Shown: positions 1-12,700 of the stretch, piece after piece | How positions within the stretch are numbered: position 1 is the stretch's first letter | How the letters are laid out: every line of letters begins with the position of its first letter | Assembly (NCBI GenBank): GCA_030220185.1 | Contig: JASPKZ010010272.1 | Location: 4,513,501 to 4,577,500, forward strand | Source: Diploptera punctata | Lineage: Eukaryota; Arthropoda; Insecta; Blattodea; Blaberidae | Direction: 5' to 3' | Length of the DNA stretch: 64,000 bases | Notes under the pieces: generated by a model | Seen by the model: the letters and a program-made list of their open reading frames with translations, nothing else | Database searches by the model: none | What the model was told of the DNA's origin: nothing | Program-made: the position numbers and the translations under genes

Positions 1-130
1 CCTTCTAGTTCTGAGGATCGCAGGTTCAAACCTGACCTGAGTCGATGGATTTTTTAGGATGGAAAAAATCCAAGGAGCAAGTCTTCCAGGAGGGACTTTA
101 TTAAGCCATGGGTCCCGAGTCTATAGACTT
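1..130 (+). repeat. tRNA-derived SINE, family S6 (partial)
   Basis: It begins inside a box-B-like GGTTCAAACC and continues into a body beginning TTTTTAGGATGGAAAAAATC. The same body lies inverted at about 14505-14700. The 5' part is cut off by the window edge. Confidence 0.6.
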
Positions 131-133
131 TTA

Positions 134-930
134 GGCTGATAAAAGATCTTTAAGCCTGAATAAAGAGACATCTAAGCAAAATTTACTGACATCAATGTCC
201 TAGTAATACCTTAGTTGCCTGTTACATGTCTCATTGGGTCGGTGTGTTGATCACATGCCATCCATGACATCTACGAGCAAATAAGGTAACTAAAAAATTA
301 ACTTTGGTCTAGTAACTCCTTACATAGAAGAGGCTATGGCTCAACAAGAGGCTATGCCATTATAGATAGATAGATATATTGAAACATTTAGGTTAATGTT
401 ATCATCAAGAAGCATTTCCGAAGTTGGGTTCCTATACAATATTTATTTATAATTATCTCCTCTATTATCCCTAAAAGTGTCATTCATGTAGAAAAATATT
501 ATTTTAGAGGGGTAAACTTACAATTCTAAATAATTCTTGTCTCTGATCTTAAAGTTCACAGTATCAAATCCAGGTGGGGTAGATGGGTTTTAAATCTATA
601 AAATATTGAAAAAACTTCCTGTGAAGAGGAAGGGAAATAAACCCATTGGTCCAATGTCATAGATTAACAAACATTTGAAATAAGAAGCTTTTTGAACAAC
701 ACTTGTTAAATAAAATGCTAACAATGAAATAAGTTTTAATAAAAGCAATGTTTGATGTTCAATATTTTGTCAGTGCAAAATCAATGCCACTTAAATTGTG
801 ATATATAGCCTTCTTTTAAGAGTTTTTCATTTGTGCAACAAGCTATTTTATGATACTTTTCCCAAGGTATATACTTCATACTAAACTTATAAAAATTAAA
901 TACAAGGAGATTATAGAACTTCTATCAGTG
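134..930. other. 3' flank of the host gene, no feature recognised
   Basis: AT-rich sequence below the stop codon. It probably contains the 3' UTR, but I could not fix a polyadenylation site, and I see no ORF or repeat family. Confidence 0.5.
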
Positions 931-1092
931 CTAAGATTTATTTAAAGTGACTGAAACTTTACGTTCTCCTTGCTGCAATAATCCTTGCATATACGGAGAA
1001 TTCAGCGCAGTAATGCAAGGTACTCTAACTAAACCACACTGGTAACCTGCTGCTAACCACAAGAAGCTACGGCTATTTGGATTCCAGCTTAC
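931..1092 (-). CDS. GTF3C2: Terminal exon with stop codon
   Basis: 162 nt, 53 residues plus TAG at 931-933. It starts VSWNPNSRSFLWLAAG and continues YQCGLVRVPCITAL, matching the WL.sGgQ.GLVR ending I recall for TFIIIC110. Sequence below 931 is presumed 3' UTR and downstream DNA. Confidence 0.88.
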   Translation of the reverse strand, partial: VSWNPNSRSFLWLAAGYQCGLVRVPCITALNSPYMQGLLQQGERKVSVTLNKS

Positions 1093-1242
1093 CTACAAGA
1101 AAAAATAAACTAATGTAATAAAAACTGTGTCATGTCTCACATTGCTTACAATTTATACATAAATGTTCATCCTCTTCTCCAAAATTATGTCATCCATTTG
1201 TTCTTAGGCACTGAACATATTATTTTACACAAATGCACCCGC

Positions 1243-1276
<34 letters not shown>

Positions 1277-4200
1277 TATATAGTTAACATTAAGTTGCCT
1301 TAATGACCAGCCTCATGGGCTAGTGGTCAGCATTTCTAACTACTGTTCATGATGTCCCGGGTTCAATTCCCAGTCAAACCATAGGAATTTTTCCTTAAAG
1401 GGAAGCATTCCTGTGGTTTCCCATGGTCTGGAATTTAGGTTAAGATCTCTCCTGGCGCTTCATTAACATTTATCACCCATCATATTATCGGGGCAATGTA
1501 ACTCTGCCTTCTTGGTGCTCCAACTTCAGAAGTGGGTTAAATTAAGCCAATGCCAGGAGAGACCACCAGAAATGTAATGGCAACCTGGGGCATTGAATAA
1601 AAAAAAAAAGAACATTAAGTTGCAGGATGTTATAGAACAGATCAAATGATGTAAGTAACTTGTTTTCCATTGAAATAGATTCCCCCCCCCACACATGAAA
1701 AAACATCTAATTGATACAAAAGCCAGTCTAATTAAGCAAACAGAAAAAGAAAAATAACTCAAGATTTGGGGGAAAAAATCCACATTAAAAAATAAACAAG
1801 AAAGAAAAACTTATGAACTTTGAAATTCCCATGGATTTTTATTTGATCTAGAGGTTAATCGGTCCATCAACAGAGGGAGGAAGAAGCAGTTCTCCTGATT
1901 GACATAACATCAGTCGACAAGAAAATACTGAAGATGAAGCTGTCCAGGCTTCGAAACTAGTCTAATTAGAAAACTAGATATGAGGAGAGGCATGAAATAT
2001 TTTAATTTAATCTGAAAAAATGTCTGTTAATTCATTAATTGCTATAATTAAGAGAAATTACTTTTTATTGATGTGCAGAAAACAAACACATACATGTAAG
2101 AAAATATGAATTTTATTTTGACATGCATTCACTTTTATTTTTATCTAAAGACTTATTTTCAAAAAACTGGTGGTTCTTGTATGACAGTCTATAACATTTC
2201 ATTTATCTTAAATTTAAGAAAATTTGCTTATCACATGATGGATATACCAGTATATAGTATGCAATGTCCATTCTTCAAGATAGACTTGCCACACTATGTT
2301 AATATTATTCATTTTTAAACATCTTAATGATGGACAAATTATATTTGAAAAGAAAAATATACACCTAGACCGGGGTTTGAACCCAGGACCTTTGACGTAT
2401 ATTTTTCTTTTCAAATATAATTTGTCCATCATTAAGATGTTTAAAAACTAATAATATTAACATTGAAAGAAGCACTACTGGCTTTATAAGTAATGTTTAA
2501 ATTCCCAATAAAAAGTCTTCTTAATAAAGAAGCTGCCATTTGCAAAAATCGTAGCAACGGCTCGTAGCATTTGGGGTTGGGAATTAACTATGTGTAAGAG
2601 AAAAATACACGATTAGATTGGAGGCCTAGGTAGCTCAGATGGAATAGCATTGACATAGAGAGTCAAAGGTCCTGGGTTCAAACCCCGGTCTAGGCGTATA
2701 TTTTTCTTTTCAAATATAATTTGCCACACTATACTCGTTATGTATAATTTTCTCAGTTTTATGGTACAGATAAAAAGTTTCAATTTGTATTTCTTCCAAA
2801 GCTTACCAAGTTACCAACACGTTCCTTTATATTTTCTACACCTGGAAATATTATGAATACTTTTAACTTACTCTATTGATAGAGGGCACTGGATATTCGT
2901 CAATTTCAGCTGGTTTCATCTTGTCTGACTGCCGCATCCACAGCCGTGCTTCATGTGGCATTTGTTGAAAATTATTCTGCAATAATTTACATCATTTAAT
3001 TACAATTGCAAATTTAAGGTGAGTAATGATTTTGAAAAAAAAAATTGTCTTACATTTGGGTAAATATGGTATTACTTTGTACAGTCATATTGGTTTAAAA
3101 CCATAGGCCATATTACTTAGAATTAAGGGGCAGATTCCTATGACATTTCATATTTTTACCAAAGCCTATATTCTAAGCTTCAAGTAAGTAAAAATATTTA
3201 TATATGTATTATTATTAAGTGGTTTTTATTGAGTCTTAAAAGTCATATTTCTCATTTTTTTCAGATCTTTGATCATAACTCTGCTTATTTCTATGATAAA
3301 GTCATATTTTGGGGTTTTTTAATAGCCTAGTCATCAGGCGATTGTAAATAACCAACATTGTATCTGTATAAAAATCGCCAGTTTCACAGTACACTTGTTT
3401 CGAAGGTTTCTGTTAATAGGCAACAAACGTTTGCACTGGACAATAGAAGATTTCCTTTCTCTTATGATATAATTGAAAATGTATATGAATGAACAATCAA
3501 TGTAGTATGAGTAAAAAAATTCATTGAATTATAAGGTAATATTTTTGTCTTTTTTAGGTCATATTTAAACCTTTTTTTAGGTCATAAATGCATGCATATT
3601 TTCCTTTTTTTAGGTCATAGAAATCCGCCACTTGCTTATTATATAATGAAAAAACATTGTTACTTACTGTAGGGAAATCACATAAGATAAGACCACATCT
3701 CTTTTCAGCTTCATTGTATGTTCTACATTTAGGTCCTGCTCGCTTTGAAACGGATACATTCTCAGCATCATTCTCACTTTCTCCAACTTCTATGTCAGGG
3801 TCACAAGGAACATTGTCTTCTGGAGTAGCTGATGATGCTCTACTTGTGGGATTGCTGGTATGACTCACAGTTTCTTCTGAATCACTCATATCATATTCTT
3901 CCTGAGATTTGTCCATATCCTTCATCTCAGTAAAGCTAATCATCTGAAAATTTACATTATATTACAATAATAAAGGAAAATAATGAAAATGACAATCCTA
4001 GCATTATCTTCTCTATGTCATTTTAAATGTATATAACATGACAACAGAACAATGGTCATGACGATACTAAAGATGGAACAGAAACTAGTTTATAGTCAAA
4101 TAAGAAGAACAATATGAGGTGAGTAAAAGAATTCTACCTTAAAGTATATAACATGGGTTCCAAAAGTGTACGTAATGGTTCTCAAAGGCATTGTCATACT

Positions 4201-6692
4201 GTGGGGAATACACTGAGTATGTCCACTCAGTGGCTAAAGGCTATCCGCTCTTAAAGTAACCCTCATCAAAACAAAACCATGTGACCTGCTCGCTTTTCAT
4301 TAATTATGGATACCGACGTACAACGTAGAAGCAGTAAGTATGCTGAAAAGTGGTTTCTTTTATTAAATTTAAAATATGTCCTCTGAATATACTGTTATTC
4401 TTCATGAATGAAAATAATATTCAACACATAGAAAATATTCAAAAATACATACATATTTTTAATTACAACTTAGAAGAGCTTATTACATATGGGTGATGCA
4501 TTTGAGTCATGCTTCAGTTGATTCTGATGCAACAAAATGGCTGAAGGTGTCAAGTCTTCTGTTGCTTGGTGTCGCCATCTAAATTTTTAAAACACAAATC
4601 TCGCAAACCTTTCACTAGTGATGTCATTTTAAATGTATTTCACAAGTTCAATGAGAAATCTCACCAGTTTTCTTGTAATCTACCTCATTGAACAATCACA
4701 TGTCCTATATACTTCACACGTGCTCCCTGTCAATGTGACAGTAATTGTGGTGGGGATACAATTGACATTTGTTTATGTTAGGATCACTATAAGAGCGAAT
4801 AAGGTATAGATATTATAAAATTGCAATATTCACATAATCAATGTTTTTAAAATACATCTCGAAGAATTAGAAATCATCAAGGAAACCACAAATAAACACC
4901 TGCTGAACGAAAACATACCCAGCATAAACCCTCTGTACAAAATAATTACCAACAACAGTCAGTACCAAAATGAAAGCAGAAGATGATACATAAGTTATCG
5001 AAAGGCCTCCTATAAAACAATTTCCTCCCACTGTAATTTTAATTAAACACTGCAAATTATTGAGGATGACTGAGATATCAGATACTGTATACAATTATTA
5101 AAATATTCACATAAGCTTAACCCTTTGCATGCCACTGGTAAAATCTTTGTGTCAGAGATTTAAATCACATCTGCCGATGTGATCGGCTTTGCAAGTAGTT
5201 TAAGTATATTGTCTGGCAGGTAATGGACAGGAGCACCAGAGCCGATCTAATCGGCTCATGACACCTAAAGGGTTAATATTTGTATTATGTATAAATCGCA
5301 TCCTAATTTTGGCCCAGAGAATGTAATGCAATAATTTAGGTCAGAAGTGCCAACCAAGCACAATAATAAAACTATATTGCATATTAAAAATATAAACTGC
5401 AAACATCACCAAATGTATTATAATAGTCTCACCATTCTCTTGTCCTTCATGCCTTTTTCTGTATCAACTGCAATAAGTAACTGATGAGCAAATATGACTG
5501 TAAGTTCTCCGGCCTGCGTGCCTTGTGCCACACCATTTATCCAATCACTTGTTGACAAACCCTGAAATATGTAAAAATTAATTTAATTTACAATTCATTC
5601 ATATTTTTAAAATATGGTTGGTTGGTTGGTATCTAATGTCGGGCACTTGATAATGAAATCATTCGCTCTCTTGCACTCCAATATTTAGCAGAAAGGCTGG
5701 TCTCTTCTACAAAAGCTGGACATCGGAGGAGATATTTTTAAAATATAAATTTCAATATAATAGAAGGTATATATATATATATATATATTTGAAGAGAAAA
5801 ATGTTCGCCTAGACCGGGACTCGAACCCGGGACCCTTGGCTTTCCGGGCCAAGTGCTCTACCAACTGAGCTACCGAGGCGAGTTACGATCTAGACGCAAA
5901 TTTTTCTCTTCAAATATAATTTATCCTTCTATGAGAAGTGTTAAATTAATAATAAAATCGTCAATAGAAGCCCTACTGGCTATAAAGTAGTGTTAAATTC
6001 CCAATAAATGTCTTCTTAACTAAGAAGCCGCCATTTGCAAAGATAGAAGCTATGGTTTCAAGCATTTGGCGCGAGGGAATTACAACGTACATAAGAGAAA
6101 AATTTGCGTCTAGATCGTAACTCGCCTCGGTAGCTCAGTTGGTAGAGCACTTGGCCCGGAAAGCCAAGGGTCCCGGGTTCGAGTCCCGGTCTAGGCGAAC
6201 ATTTTTCTCTTCAAATATAATTTATCCTTCTATGAGAAGTGTTAAATTAATAATAAAATCGTCAATATATATATATATTTATGGCTTGATAAGGAAAATA
6301 AATGCCTGAACGGGATTTGAACCCGGAACTCTAGGTCGGTATCCCAGCGTGTTATCCATTACACCATCAGGCGAATCCAATTTAAACCCTTATTTTTCTT
6401 ATATATATATATATTATATTCTCCATTATTACTAGATGTCGCGAGAACTCGGTCTTCACTGCCACCTAGTAGCTGACTATAACAAGTAAGCAAATTAAAG
6501 AGAATACTTTTACTTTATAGCAGTGACGCTTTATTGATGTTATAATATTTTTGACATTGAGCAATGCAAGCTTAATGTGACATGATAAGAAAAATAAATG
6601 CCTGAATATGGGATTTGAACCTGGAACTCTGGGTCGGTACCCTAGCGTGTTATCCATTACACCACCAGGTGAATCCAATTCAAACACTTATT

Positions 6693-6730
<38 letters not shown>

Positions 6731-9700
6731 CAAACAAAAGATATATACAACAAAAAAATCCCTTTCATGGGGATCCAAAATTATACACTACAAGATAGTG
6801 ATCAAGCCAGAAGCATTGTATGCTGCAGAAACACTAACCATGTATTTGAAAGGCCAAATAGAGAAACTTGAGATAAAGAAATGGAAAATTTTAAGGAAAA
6901 TCATAGACCCAAAATTTCAAAATAATAAAATAATATACATCAAGAATGAAACTCTCTACAAAAAAATTGAAAAACTTTCAGATACTATGTGAAAAAATGA
7001 GAATACATTTTTACTGTCATCTTCTGAGAATGAAATCTAACAAATTAACCAAACAAATTTTTTATTTTTTTCTGTAACTGCAAAACAAAACCAAATTGGT
7101 TTAAAAAACTGACAAACACCTAATAGAATTAAAGATTATAGAAAATTTACTAACCAATCGAACAGCTAAATTAATTTTGATGTTATATTTTAAATTAACA
7201 TTTTCCAGAATTGGACATAGTTTTATTTTAGAAAGAAAAATTAACACTCAAACCGGGATTTGAACCCTGGACCTCTGATTCTGAGCATCAGAGTCAGAGA
7301 TCTGAGGTTCAAACCCTGGTCCGAGCATTAATTTTTCTTAATTTATTTACAGTCGGATCATCTTATCTCAATATTAATGTTTTGAAACATGTCCAAGAAC
7401 AAATCAACATTAATATTGAGGTAAGAGATCAGACTGTAAATAAATAAATTAAAATAACCTCAAAATATCACTTCCTAAAATTAAATGTTAATTTAAAAAA
7501 AAAAAAGTAAAGTAACCCCACTACAGGCCTCAGGAGGCCCTTCGGGTAGTACGAGGTTGAGGCTCCCACTTTTTCTGGACAATGGGCACTTGATGCCAGC
7601 TGGGTTGTCAGCCCTGTGTGACGGCATCCAGAACAAGCATCTGGTACTCATTTACATTAGAGGCTAAGTCGACCCCAGGGCCAAAGTGCCGCCAGAAGGT
7701 TTGGGTCAATTTGAAAATCCTGACCCCACCGGGACTTGAACCCTCGACCGTCCGGCTTGCAGCGCAGTGCCTTAACCACTACACTGTGGCGTCTTTTTAA
7801 TATAAAGCTAAATTAATTATTCAAGTTGAAAACATAAGGTTCCAAGATAGATCTAAACAAACATCCAAACCTATTGTCTCGGAAGAGGGGAAAAGAAGAT
7901 CAGAAAGAATGAAAAATACTGGGCACTAAGAAAAGAACAACACACAGTGGGATGATTGATCCAACACACACGAAACAAAAATAAATAAACAAAATAAAAA
8001 CAATGCAGTCTCAAATATTAACACTTACCCAGGCTGCAGAGTTCTGTGCTAGAAGTGGATATATGTTAAAACCAAAGTTTCTTGCTGGAGTTAAACTACC
8101 ATTAGTGTGTCCAAGCCTGTAAGAGGAAAGGTACAATCATTGAAAATATCGCTACACTGTTATAAAAGTAATTATTAACATAACAGAATTGAATTCAATG
8201 ATCCATATACCTTCAACAGAAGATGAAGGTAATGTGACTGTCAGTGTATTTGCAAATCTAGACAAATTAGTATGAATAAAATCCACTTGTCTACAGCCTA
8301 TGGCTGAATCCAAACAACATTAGAGTTATGATGTTTTTATTATTGATTTAACATTTCTCACTGAAAGATAAATTATATTTGAAGAGAAAAATTTTCGCCT
8401 AGACCAAGACTCGAACCCGGGACCCTTGGCTTTCCGGGCCAAGTGCTCTACCAACTGAGCTACCGAGGCGAGTTACGATCTAGACGCAAATTTTTCTCTT
8501 ACATACGTTGTAATTCCCTATCGCCAAATGCTTTTGAAACCATTGCTTCTATCTTTGCAAATGGCGGCTTCTTAGTTAAGAAGACATTTATTGGGAATTT
8601 AACATTACTTTATAAAGCTAGTAAGGCTTCAAATGATGTTTTTATTATTGATTTAACATTTCTCACTGAAAGATCAATTATATTTGACAAGAAAAATTTT
8701 CGCCTAGACCCGATACACTCGAACCCGGGACCTTTGGCCTTCCCGTGCCAAGTGGGCTCTACCAACTGAAGTGGGCTCCCACCGAGGCGAGTTACGATCT
8801 AGACGGCAAATTTTTCTCTATTATACTTTGTAATTCCGTATCGCCGCAATGCTTTTGAAACCATTGCTTCTCTCTTTGCAAATGGCGGCTTCTTGGTTAG
8901 AAAGACATTTATTGAGGAATTTAAACATTACTTTATAAAGCTAGTAAGGCTTCAAATGATTGTTTTTATTATTGATTTAACATTGCTTTTTCTCACTGAA
9001 AGATAAATTATAGTTTGAACGACGAAAAATTTTTTTCAAATTCAACGTACATTACGAGAAAAATTTGCATCTAGATCGTAACCTCAACTGCCTCGGTAGC
9101 TCAGTTGGTAGAGCACTTTGCCCGGAAAGCCAAGGGTCCCGGGTTCGAGTCTCGGTCTAGGCAAAAATTTTTCTCTTCAAATATAACATTAGAGTTTCTT
9201 CTTCTTCTTCCTTCCAAGTATTAGGCCAAGGCCTGTTACGATCCTATAGAAAATTTTCCCATATGGGAAATTCTCGTATAAGACTTGAAAGCATAATAAT
9301 AGTCCCTTCGATTGGTTGCTGGCCAAAGGAAGGCAAGACCAGTGATGGGGCTGCCATCTTACAGCCTCTGGTCAGGCTTTTCTGGAGAAGGAAAGAAAAT
9401 TAGAGTTTAATTGGTTGATATATTAATCATTAGAAACCAGATGTTAGGGAAAATGCCTAAAGTTATTTATTATAGATATTGTAAAAGTGACTTCATATAA
9501 CTTCATACTGATGACCCTAGAGTTGTTTTCCATGAAGTTAATTTTGCCTATAAATGTCAGTTCAGCTTGCAATGCCTATAAATGCCTATTTGCCATTTTT
9601 CTCTAAATTAATTTAATATTTCAATGAAATTAATTGAAATGGACAAACTTCATGACACATATCATTGCTTAGAAACCGTTAAGTGACTGGCAATATTATT

Positions 9701-12700
9701 TTTGATGATGATAACACTGAATTCAGTCTGTAGTCCTCGTTCACAGACAAAGTGGTGCGACGAATGTATGTGGCTTTTTTTTAACCTTTAGAACAGTTGT
9801 TTTACGATGCCTAAAGAACGGACAACAGTAAAACAGTATGACAAACTGACCAATTTCATGAAAGAATTTGGTGCAACAATATTCTCCAGTGACAGTTAAA
9901 TATTGTTCTGCAAAGTGTGTAAAATTTCGGCGAATTGCACGAAGAAGTACCATGTTTTGCAGCATGTACATACTGCAAAACATAAGTATGTTCTTTGTAA
10001 AAAAAAAGGCAAAACAAGTTCCAAAATCATCTATGATATCTTCGTATGCTATTATAGCATATGTTTATATTCTTTACGTAAGGCTGTAAAAATTTATATT
10101 GTAGTCTATTTTTTGTAAGAGCCTATTTTGAATTTTTAGTGCTTATGTTAATGATTTTTTAGTGCCTCTTTGCATACCTATTTTGAACTTTTTAAGTACC
10201 TAACATCCGGACTCTATTAATCATATTTGAAGGGAAAAATTATACGCTCAGACTGGGGCTTGAACCCAAGACCTTTGGCTTTCTAGGCCAATAATCTACT
10301 GACTGAACTACCTGAGCAAGTTCCAATCTAAATGCAAAATTTTCTCTTATATACGCTGCATATATATTTTCGTCTTCAATAATTTGAACTCCAGTCAACT
10401 GCACCATTTTATAGGAGACTGTTCTGGATATGAATCAGTGAAGAAAAAGAATAACATTGAACCTAGGTCATCCAGTCTGGAGTCTGATGCCATGCCGCTT
10501 GAGTTTATTGGTCCTCTACATACATTATGAGTGTTTATAAAAAATCATGGTAAACTAAGAAATAAAATCAATAGAATACAAATATGAATCAAATTCTGAT
10601 TTATATTCGTATTCTATTATAAAGGAGTACTACATTTAGGAATAACTACAACAAAATGAAGATGTTACTTACAAGAAACTGTCATCCTGTGCACTAATTG
10701 CTGATACCCAGTGTGTAAGCCATGCTCCATCAGTGACTGATCCTTTCTTATTAACAGTTATAGGTGCGGTAGTATCCTCCAGATCCCAAAATTTGATACT
10801 GCGATCAAATGAACCTGTCATAAAGTAACGCCCATCTTCATGAGGACTAAATGAAACAGCTGCAACAAAAATATAAAATATTTTATCTTATATATATTAA
10901 AACTGGGTAAGAAACAAAAATAAAGGCAATGAATAATTTGAAAAAGCTGGATGAGATTGAAATAGAGAAAGAGGAAGACGAAACAGATACGGAAAAGAAA
11001 AATTACGGTGAATTTAAAGGAAGAAAAAATATGAGGAAGCTATACAGAATAAGACTCAGAGATATTTCTTTTTTTTTTATATGCTATGCTCCGCTAAGAG
11101 ATAAAGAAGAAGATACAGCGAGTTTCACTTGACCTGTGGCCGATAGTGGGAAAGTGACTGCAAACATTGTGTCATCAACTTGCGCTGCCCACACTAGTGA
11201 CTGCTGGTCAAGTGAAACTCATGTAGAAGAGGATAATGTCATAACTAGAGTCCGGATGTTAGGCACTTAAAAAATTCAAAATAAGCAGGCAAAAAGGCTA
11301 AAAATCACTAACATAGGCACTAAAAATTAAAAATAGGCTCTTACAAAAAATGGACAACATAACTTTTTACAGTCTTACGTTAAGAATATAAACATATGCT
11401 ATCAATAGCACACGAAGATATCTTACTTACTTACTCACTGGCACTATCGAACCCGTAGGTTCATGGCCGCACGGACATAAGCTCTCCATACATCCCTATC
11501 CTGAGCTAATGTTTTCCAATCATTCCCTGTATAATCTCTTCCCTCAAATCATAGTTAATGTTGTTCTCCCACCTCATTCTTGGTCTACCAACTGGGCGTT
11601 TTCCTTCTGGCTTTCCTACAAGAAGTTTCCATGCACGTCTTTCATTCCCCATACGTGCAACATGTCCTGCCCATCGCAGTCTACGGGACTTAACTGTTCT
11701 TATTATATCTGGCTTCCTATAAAGACCATGTAGTTCATTGTTATGTAGTCTTCTCCATTCACCTGTCTGTTCATCTCTCTTTGGTCCAAAAATTTTCCTA
11801 AGAACTTTATTCTCAAATACTCTTAATCTCCTTTCCTCCCTTAAAGTAAGAGTCCATGTTTCACACCCATACAATATAACTGGTAGAACAATAGTTTTAT
11901 ATATTTTCAGCTTAACGCTTTTTGAAAGGAGTTGGGACACACGAAGATATCATAGGTGCTTTTGGAATTTGTTTTGCCTTTTTACAAAGAGCAGAACCGT
12001 CACTTGAGAATATTTCCGTGCCAAATTCTTTCACGAAATTGGTCAGTTTGTTATTTGAGTTTGTATTCTTTAACATTTTTACCTCAAATGTTTATTCTAT
12101 TGGACGATCGTTTCAAAGCTATTGCTCCATCTTCAGCTTTTCTTAGAAGAAAAAAAAAAAAAAAAAAAAAAAAAAACAAGTTTGTGAACAAGCTGAAGAT
12201 GGAGCAATAGCTTTGAAACGATCGTCCTATAGAATAAACATATGAGGTAAGAATGTTAAAGAATACAAACTCAAATATTAAATTAAACCTCATAATGTAA
12301 CTTCCTAATGATTTTAAAATGGTCAGTTTGTATTTTACTGTCGTCTGCTCTTTAGGTATCTTAAAAAAAACTGTTCTAAAGATAAAAAAAAAGCCACATA
12401 CGCTTGCTGCACCACTTTGTCTTTGAAGCACCTGTCTGTGAATGAGGACTGCAGACTGAATTCAGTGTTACCAACATCAAAAATAATATTGCCGGTTTCA
12501 GCACCAGGTGTGAGACAAAGAAAGAAAGCTTGAGCCAAGTACCCTCTTTGTCACTCAGCAATGTTTGTATTGAAAAGAAGCAAAGAACTTTTCTCGAAGC
12601 CTTAGAGCCGGAGCATAATATAATGGGACAAAATGAGGCCAATAATTAACAATATTGGATCACCAACCTAGAAAATTTCAAAATGGCTAAATAATGAATT

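Larger units (their letters stand above)
12052..12319. mobile_element. Foldback hammerhead element, 268 bp, 12-bp TSD
   Basis: TGGTCAGTTTGT flanks (12040-12051, 12320-12331). Two inverted arms, each with an intact hammerhead core, are separated by an A-rich tract at about 12150-12176. Plus-side tail AACCTCATAATGTAACTTCC; arm end CATATGAGGTAAG. Confidence 0.85.
11246..12497 (-). mobile_element. hAT-like element, inverted copy with two nested insertions
   Basis: Starts TAGAGTCCGGATGTTAGGC and matches 9690-10214 in inverse orientation, including GAAATTGGTCAGTTTG. A LINE (11423-11938) and a hammerhead foldback (12052-12319) interrupt it, each with its own duplication. The far end is truncated near 12497. 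Confidence 0.65.

Noticed and set aside
3554..3943. A separate small gene of 129 residues starting at ATG 3943
   Set aside because: Splice sites and phase make 3668-3943 an internal exon; the rest is intron read-through.
6615..6992. A 125-residue gene starting at 6615
   Set aside because: The first half is tRNA repeat and (TA)n; only the later LINE fragment is meaningful.
7618..7800. ORF of 60 residues on the plus strand (and the similar minus-strand ORF at 23610-23804)
   Set aside because: Both are translations of the S2 SINE.
12084..12431. Minus ORF of 115 residues
   Set aside because: Runs through the poly-A tract and hammerhead foldback; no coding signature.
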